This document shows, one piece after another, positions 44,352 to 48,359 of a DNA stretch of 48,359 nt. Location of the stretch: positions 1 through 48,359 of IMG/VR virus record IMGVR_UViG_3300028025_007001. One strand, 5' to 3'. Made by a program: the position numbers and the translations under genes. Origin of the DNA: a virus. The notes under the pieces are model-generated. The model worked only from the letters and a program-made list of their open reading frames with translations. It was not told where the DNA came from and did no database searches. Each line of letters starts with the position of its first letter. Positions within the stretch are counted from its first letter, which is position 1.

Positions 44352-45003
44352 TACCAATCTCGATTAAAATTGGTTCATTCCAAGGTTTATACCTTAGAGT
44401 ACAAGTGGAAGCATTTATAAAAATAGGACCATTTTCACCAATTGTTTTGGTTCCATATTCTTCGTGAATGTGACCGAATGCATGTATTTTTAGGTCTTTC
44501 AATTTTAAAACTTCTTCCATAAGAGAAGGACATCCTACATTTTCCTGTCCATAAACAACTAAATCTAAAATACCTTTTGGTGGTCCATGGGTTATTAAAA
44601 CATTAGTGTCTCTAGGAATTATTTCCCACTTACCTTTTATCTCATCCTCATTTAGCATAAAAGCCCAATTATAGAAAGGTGGTGTCCAAGGACTTCCCCA
44701 GAATTTAATCCCATCTATTTCTACCCCGGAGTCCTCTAAATAATGGATATTTTTTTCTTTTAATCCATCTAGAGTTTTTTGTAGTGCATTATCTCTATAT
44801 CGGAATCCAAAATCATGATTTCCCGCAATAAAGATCTTATTCTTATGAGGAAGAGAAGAAAACCAAGCCAAAAAATCTTGTATTTCACTTCCTGTTCCCC
44901 TTCCAGAAACATCCCCACAATGAACTAGGACATCTCCTTCTGGGATCTCGTTTAACATTTGATCGTGAAGAGTATGGGTATCTGATATAAAAATTATTTT
45001 CAT
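44335..45003 (-). CDS. Calcineurin-like metallophosphoesterase
   Basis: A 222-residue enzyme with the complete metal motif set: DTH at residues 8-10, CGDVSGRG (Asp31), AGNHDFGF (Asn62-His63), THGPP and GHIHEEYG. Closest in plan to MPPED1/2-like phosphoesterases. A phosphodiesterase or phosphatase acting on nucleotides is most likely. It starts two bases after the HAD gene. Confidence 0.95.
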   Translation of the reverse strand: MKIIFISDTHTLHDQMLNEIPEGDVLVHCGDVSGRGTGSEIQDFLAWFSSLPHKNKIFIAGNHDFGFRYRDNALQKTLDGLKEKNIHYLEDSGVEIDGIKFWGSPWTPPFYNWAFMLNEDEIKGKWEIIPRDTNVLITHGPPKGILDLVVYGQENVGCPSLMEEVLKLKDLKIHAFGHIHEEYGTKTIGENGPIFINASTCTLRYKPWNEPILIEIGNEESI

Positions 45004-45004
45004 G

Positions 45005-45367
45005 TTATTTCCAAAGCATTTGTTCTACTTCATTCCAGTCGATAAATTTCCGATTGGATAGGGAATAATCCATTTTGCAAGGAGATCCTAAAGCTGCGTC
45101 ATCAATATACAATTGGGCATAAGCTTTAGGGGAAGAGGTCCAAGATTTTTGTGTTGGGTTTTCCTGTATTCCGTATAATTCTATTCCATTATTCTCAAAC
45201 CATTTGATAGCATCGTTTAACTCTTTTCCACTTCTCATAGTCCATAGAATTAAAGAGTGACCTTCCTCTACTAATCTTTTAAGTACAGGAACTGCCCCTA
45301 TATCTTTTCCTACCCTAGGATAATCGTGAGTTACACACGTTCCGTCAAAATCTACTGCTATTAGCAT
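45005..45367 (-). CDS. HAD-like hydrolase
   Basis: A 120-residue minimal HAD protein: motif I AVDFDGTCV near the start, motif II LWTMRSG, and YIDDAALG as motif IV. Similar to small capless HAD proteins of Bacteroidota. Sits in a nucleotide-handling pair with the phosphoesterase. Upstream AATATATAAA resembles the late motif. Confidence 0.85.
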   Translation of the reverse strand: MLIAVDFDGTCVTHDYPRVGKDIGAVPVLKRLVEEGHSLILWTMRSGKELNDAIKWFENNGIELYGIQENPTQKSWTSSPKAYAQLYIDDAALGSPCKMDYSLSNRKFIDWNEVEQMLWK

Positions 45368-45385
45368 ATTTTTATTTTTTATATA

Positions 45386-45976
45386 TTAATCCCACCATCT
45401 TCTCATTCTTTCTTTAAGAACCCTGTATAGAAGATCGTTTGCTTTTTCCCCGTTGTAATGGGCAACCCAAAAACATAAATCTTTCTTATCCAAATCTTTT
45501 TTATCCCTAAGAACTTTACGAACCGTAGCCCCATATTTATTTAGATATTCATCATATCTTTCAGAGATCACATCTTCTTCTAGGGTACAAATTCCCGGTT
45601 TATCTTCTATATCTTCGAATCTGAATTTTGTTTCCGAATAATCAAGATATTCGGTTTGATAATATTCCTCTTTAATTCTTTCGATGAGATTAAGAACTAC
45701 AGTCATATCTCTATTATCTCTTTCTACTGCAGTGTGTCTATTAGCATAAATAATTTCTTTCCTTTGAAATTCTATCTTTTTCTGTAATATGTTTAGTATG
45801 TACCATTCATCAAAATCTCTATCCTTCCAAAGAGTTGGTGCCCATTTTATAATATTATGGCAGTTCGTTAAAAACCCTCTTATTCTCCAGTGTAGAAATC
45901 TCCATATTCTAGCAGATAAAGTTTTTCTGTTCCAAACAGAATCCTCAGGTATTATAAGTTTTTCGTAATTTTTCAT
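45386..45976 (-). CDS. Conserved Trp-rich phage protein
   Basis: A 196-residue protein with WRFLHWRIRGFLTNCHN, a WYILNILQKKIEFQRKEI helix, RDMTVVLNLIERIKEEYYQT, and a C-terminus LCFWVAHYNGEKANDLLYRV then KERMRRWWD. I recognise this type (helix, YY-x-x-E, KKDL, end WWD) from many phages; no function known. Confidence 0.85.
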   Translation of the reverse strand: MKNYEKLIIPEDSVWNRKTLSARIWRFLHWRIRGFLTNCHNIIKWAPTLWKDRDFDEWYILNILQKKIEFQRKEIIYANRHTAVERDNRDMTVVLNLIERIKEEYYQTEYLDYSETKFRFEDIEDKPGICTLEEDVISERYDEYLNKYGATVRKVLRDKKDLDKKDLCFWVAHYNGEKANDLLYRVLKERMRRWWD

Positions 45977-46263
45977 TAGTTTCTATTTTCTCCTATGATG
46001 TTGTCGTTGAACATGAATTTATTTTTATAATAGTCCTCAGCATCTTCCCTGTCTTCTAATATTTCCCTGCCTGCATCTATTCCAATATATCCAGATACAA
46101 TACTCACCATTTCCGTTTGGGCTTGGTGATAAGAATCTTCTATTTGGGACCTTTCGGAATCTATGAGGGATAGAACTTTTTCTATCACAACAGAATTTTC
46201 TTCTGGATTTAGCCTTAGCCAATCCAGAAGATTCTGAAGTGTAGTTTTTCTATCCGATCCCAT
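45976..46263 (-). CDS. Helical hypothetical protein
   Basis: A 95-residue helical protein (TTLQNLLDWLRLNPEENSVV, IDSERSQIEDSYHQAQTEMV). It overlaps the preceding gene stop by one base. No family recognised. Confidence 0.75.
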   Translation of the reverse strand: MGSDRKTTLQNLLDWLRLNPEENSVVIEKVLSLIDSERSQIEDSYHQAQTEMVSIVSGYIGIDAGREILEDREDAEDYYKNKFMFNDNIIGENRN

Positions 46264-46267
46264 AAAG

Positions 46268-46423
46268 TTAATCTAAATAAATTCCTTTATTTGTAGCGTA
46301 ATGATCCAGGTAGATCCCCATCATTAACAATCTATCAAAAGCTGATTCATTTTTTTCCATCTCTAAAGATTTAATAATTAAATCTGCTAAAGACTGGAGA
46401 ATTTTTCTTCTTATCTTATACAT
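46268..46423 (-). CDS. Small helical protein
   Basis: A 51-residue frame, MYKIRRKILQSLADLIIKSL and onward, filling the gap between two genes and overlapping the lipoprotein gene end by 13 bases. Compositionally coding; no family recognised. Confidence 0.65.
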   Translation of the reverse strand: MYKIRRKILQSLADLIIKSLEMEKNESAFDRLLMMGIYLDHYATNKGIYLD

Positions 46424-46659
46424 ACTCTAACTTTAAGGGTGTCTACTATTATATACGTTTGCGCAGGAAGCCAAGAACATAGACATTCTTCCTCAAGGTG
46501 AACGTGTTCTTCTTCTAGATATAAAGTATCTATCATCACATAATCAAAATCCAAAGGGGATTTTTTATTGGATCCGTAAGCATCGCAATTTGCATTTTTT
46601 GTGGTTTTGCAAGACCCTAAAGCTAATAAAATAGCTAAACCTAAAATTATTTTTTTCAT
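46411..46659 (-). CDS. Small lipoprotein
   Basis: An 82-residue protein with a clear lipoprotein signal: MKKIILGLAILLALGSC, Cys17 as lipid site. The mature part is acidic (LYLEEEHVHLEEECLCSW) and ends with a strand. I chose MKK (46659) over the Met five codons upstream since the latter would overlap the upstream gene. Possible superinfection exclusion or lysis accessory (spanin-like) role, not proven. Confidence 0.8.
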   Translation of the reverse strand: MKKIILGLAILLALGSCKTTKNANCDAYGSNKKSPLDFDYVMIDTLYLEEEHVHLEEECLCSWLPAQTYIIVDTLKVRVCIR

Positions 46660-46660
46660 A

Positions 46661-47050
46661 TTACCATTTATCAATATCAGTTAAATCCAATTCGGCATTA
46701 GCAAGCTTGCTCCAAACCTTTTTAATAATTCCTATTCCTCCCCCGCTTTCAAAACTATAAACATAATCTCCATAAGATCCATATATAGCTTTTATGTGTT
46801 CCTGCCATTCCTTTAATTTCTTAGATTCTTCTTGATCTAATTTATAAGTAATAGTATTCTTTTTTTCTTCTTTCTCCTCTTTTCTTTCCCATCCATGATC
46901 TGAATTATTTTCCCACATCTCATATGATTTCTGGATCCATTCTGTTGGACTGGATTCGTATGTCAAGGGGGTTTCAGAATTAGGATCCTCCTGATGGGCA
47001 TGTGTATTTCTTAATATCCATCCGGTCCAATTTAATAGCCAATTTTCCAT
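46661..47050 (-). CDS. Hypothetical protein
   Basis: A 129-residue protein with a Trp-rich start (MENWLLNWTGWILRNTHAHQ), a charged helix (GWERKEEKEEKKNTITYKLD), and a Gly/Tyr-rich segment (YGSYGDYVYSFESGGGIG). No family recognised. Confidence 0.75.
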   Translation of the reverse strand: MENWLLNWTGWILRNTHAHQEDPNSETPLTYESSPTEWIQKSYEMWENNSDHGWERKEEKEEKKNTITYKLDQEESKKLKEWQEHIKAIYGSYGDYVYSFESGGGIGIIKKVWSKLANAELDLTDIDKW

Positions 47051-47051
47051 T

Positions 47052-47441
47052 TTATCTGTTTATTTTTTCTTCTGCGTGGGATTCACATAAAGTAAATATC
47101 CAACCGCCACTAATAGATTTACCAGGTTCCCCACATTTTTCGCATACCTCGTGAGATTTTGATTCTGCTTCGGTAATTCTTTTATGAATCTCATCACTTC
47201 CTTCGTTTATATAGAATCTTAATCCCCCGAATTTTTCTTTTACCTGGCAGATCTGTTTATCCCATCCTAACTGGATTAGATCTTCTATTAGCGATTTAAC
47301 TATTCCTAACCATCCGTTTCCAATGCAGAAAAAATCTGAATCTTTTATTGGTTCTCTGCCCGTATAGAATCCATTCTCTAGTCCACCTATAGATTCTAAA
47401 AAATTATTAAAATCTTCTTCCGTAAGATAATTTTCATTCAT
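47052..47441 (-). CDS. KFGGLRFY-type zinc-knuckle protein
   Basis: A 129-residue protein with VKEKFGGLRFYINEGSDEIH, a helix EAESKSHEVCEKCGEPG with one CxxC knuckle, and a late CESHAE that may complete a zinc site. I recognise the KFGGLRFY...CExCG arrangement from a widespread unannotated family of bacteria and phages. Confidence 0.82.
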   Translation of the reverse strand: MNENYLTEEDFNNFLESIGGLENGFYTGREPIKDSDFFCIGNGWLGIVKSLIEDLIQLGWDKQICQVKEKFGGLRFYINEGSDEIHKRITEAESKSHEVCEKCGEPGKSISGGWIFTLCESHAEEKINR

Positions 47442-47447
47442 ATATTT

Positions 47448-48359
47448 CTATCTTCCAAATCCAACTTTCCCACTTCCTTTTATAGTAGGAGATTTTTTAA
47501 GCCCCTCCAGGTTTTCAATAGTCTCTTCAAAAGTTCTTCCCATTATGATAACAGAGATAACAACTTCTTTTAAATGGGAAAGAGACATGCCCTCAGTTTT
47601 TCTTATCCATTCATCTATATCTATTTTAGACAAGTCTTCTTTGGACAATTTATTTTCTATGAAGCATTTTCTTATTTCGGAATTAGGTAATTCCACCTTA
47701 TATCTCCTATCAAATCTAGAAGGTCTATTTGTTATTCTCTCTTGTAATTTTTCTGGGTAGTTTGTAGTTGCTATATAAACAACATTTTCTATCTGCTTAA
47801 CCCCATCTAGTATATTTAGGAGTCTGCTTACCGAATAATTATGTTCTCCTGCTATAGAATCGATATCCTCCAATATAACTATCAAAGGCCTATTCGGTTC
47901 TATTTCCCGAAAATACGGAATGAAAGAAGAAAATCTTTCAACGTCATCTTCATCTTTTATATTTATAACTATTCCCCCTTTTTCTATAATGTTCTTAGAT
48001 ACCATTTGAATGATTCCAGATTTTCCGCATCCAGGTTCTCCGAACATTAGAATTCCTCTTTTATGAATAAATTTATATTTTTCATACTGATCCCTCATAT
48101 TCCAAAAATTATCAATATCGTTAAGTATATCTATAATTTCGTCCGAAGGAAGAGTATAAAGTTCGTCTGTCTTGAATGGCTGCTTCTTTAAAGTTTCCGT
48201 TCCCAATTTTGTATTATAAACTATTTCGTAAATTCCAGAGGGAACCCCGTCTATAGTATGGTAAGATGGAAGGAACTCGTCATTTTCTAAAACCGCCCAA
48301 CAAGAAAATTTTTTCCCTCTTTTAGGTATTTCGGTTTCCCCTGTTGACCAGGTTTCGTA
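47448..48359 (-). CDS. BCS1-like AAA ATPase (5' end outside window)
   Basis: At least 303 residues; the frame stays open to the right edge, so the true start is outside. Walker A is GEPGCGKS, Walker B VILEDIDS, sensor 1 ATTNYPE and the arginine-finger region RPSRFDRRYKVELP. This is the BCS1 group of AAA ATPases, which unfold or move proteins. The N-terminal part seen (YETWSTGETEIPKRGKKFSC) is not part of the AAA domain. A role in virion assembly or host takeover is possible. Confidence 0.9.
   Translation of the reverse strand, partial: YETWSTGETEIPKRGKKFSCWAVLENDEFLPSYHTIDGVPSGIYEIVYNTKLGTETLKKQPFKTDELYTLPSDEIIDILNDIDNFWNMRDQYEKYKFIHKRGILMFGEPGCGKSGIIQMVSKNIIEKGGIVINIKDEDDVERFSSFIPYFREIEPNRPLIVILEDIDSIAGEHNYSVSRLLNILDGVKQIENVVYIATTNYPEKLQERITNRPSRFDRRYKVELPNSEIRKCFIENKLSKEDLSKIDIDEWIRKTEGMSLSHLKEVVISVIIMGRTFEETIENLEGLKKSPTIKGSGKVGFGR

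Noticed and set aside
46037-46222. 61-codon minus frame within the 45976 gene
   Set aside because: Cys/Arg-rich shadow in another frame of a normal helical gene.

Overview
The window looks like part of a large lytic-type phage genome infecting a Bacteroidota host, probably Flavobacteriia. Three things suggest this. First, dozens of upstream elements fit the Bacteroidota promoter pattern TAnnTTTG. Second, start codons are preceded by A-rich stretches rather than Shine-Dalgarno sequences. Third, the phage encodes its own Bacteroidota RpoD-like sigma factor. No capsid, tail, terminase or polymerase gene is visible, so the phage type cannot be fixed. This is inference from sequence reading alone; no database search was run.

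Layout. (1) 0-2.6 kb, minus strand: an operon with four tandem paralogues starting M-x-KEFVPYELAL. (2) 2.6-26.2 kb, minus strand: an early-type region of about 60 small genes, nearly every gene or pair preceded by the same promoter cassette (T-tract, CCTACG box, TAnnTTTG). It contains a DUF932 protein, HExxH proteins, tRNA-Arg(UCU) followed by an HD phosphoesterase and a P-loop polynucleotide kinase-like gene, the sigma factor and a RadA/KaiC-like ATPase. (3) 26.3-27.6 kb, plus strand: an ATP-dependent DNA ligase with an almost leaderless copy of the same promoter. (4) 28.1-33.3 kb, plus strand: at least eleven tandem paralogues of a 20-residue-repeat protein, with remnants and a recent 60-bp internal expansion. 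(5) 33.4-37.6 kb: genes whose N-termini resemble T4 capsid-targeting peptides, a putative muramidase and an HExxH protein. (6) 37.6-41.1 kb: an integron-like array of small cassette genes separated by attC-type palindromes, followed by a Xer-like tyrosine recombinase. (7) 41.1-44.0 kb plus strand and 44.0-48.4 kb minus strand: small conserved phage genes, two HAD proteins, a metallophosphoesterase, a lipoprotein and a BCS1-like AAA ATPase cut by the right edge.

How the parts may work together. The repeated promoters could give one transcript per early gene, read by host polymerase and perhaps the phage sigma factor. A second motif, GATATATAAA, sits just upstream of several genes with capsid-targeting-like N-termini and may mark late genes. 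The tRNA, HD and kinase genes form a likely tRNA or RNA end-healing unit. The cassette array beside a recombinase that is not IntI is the most unusual feature: it suggests that the phage captures, or has captured, host integron-type gene cassettes.
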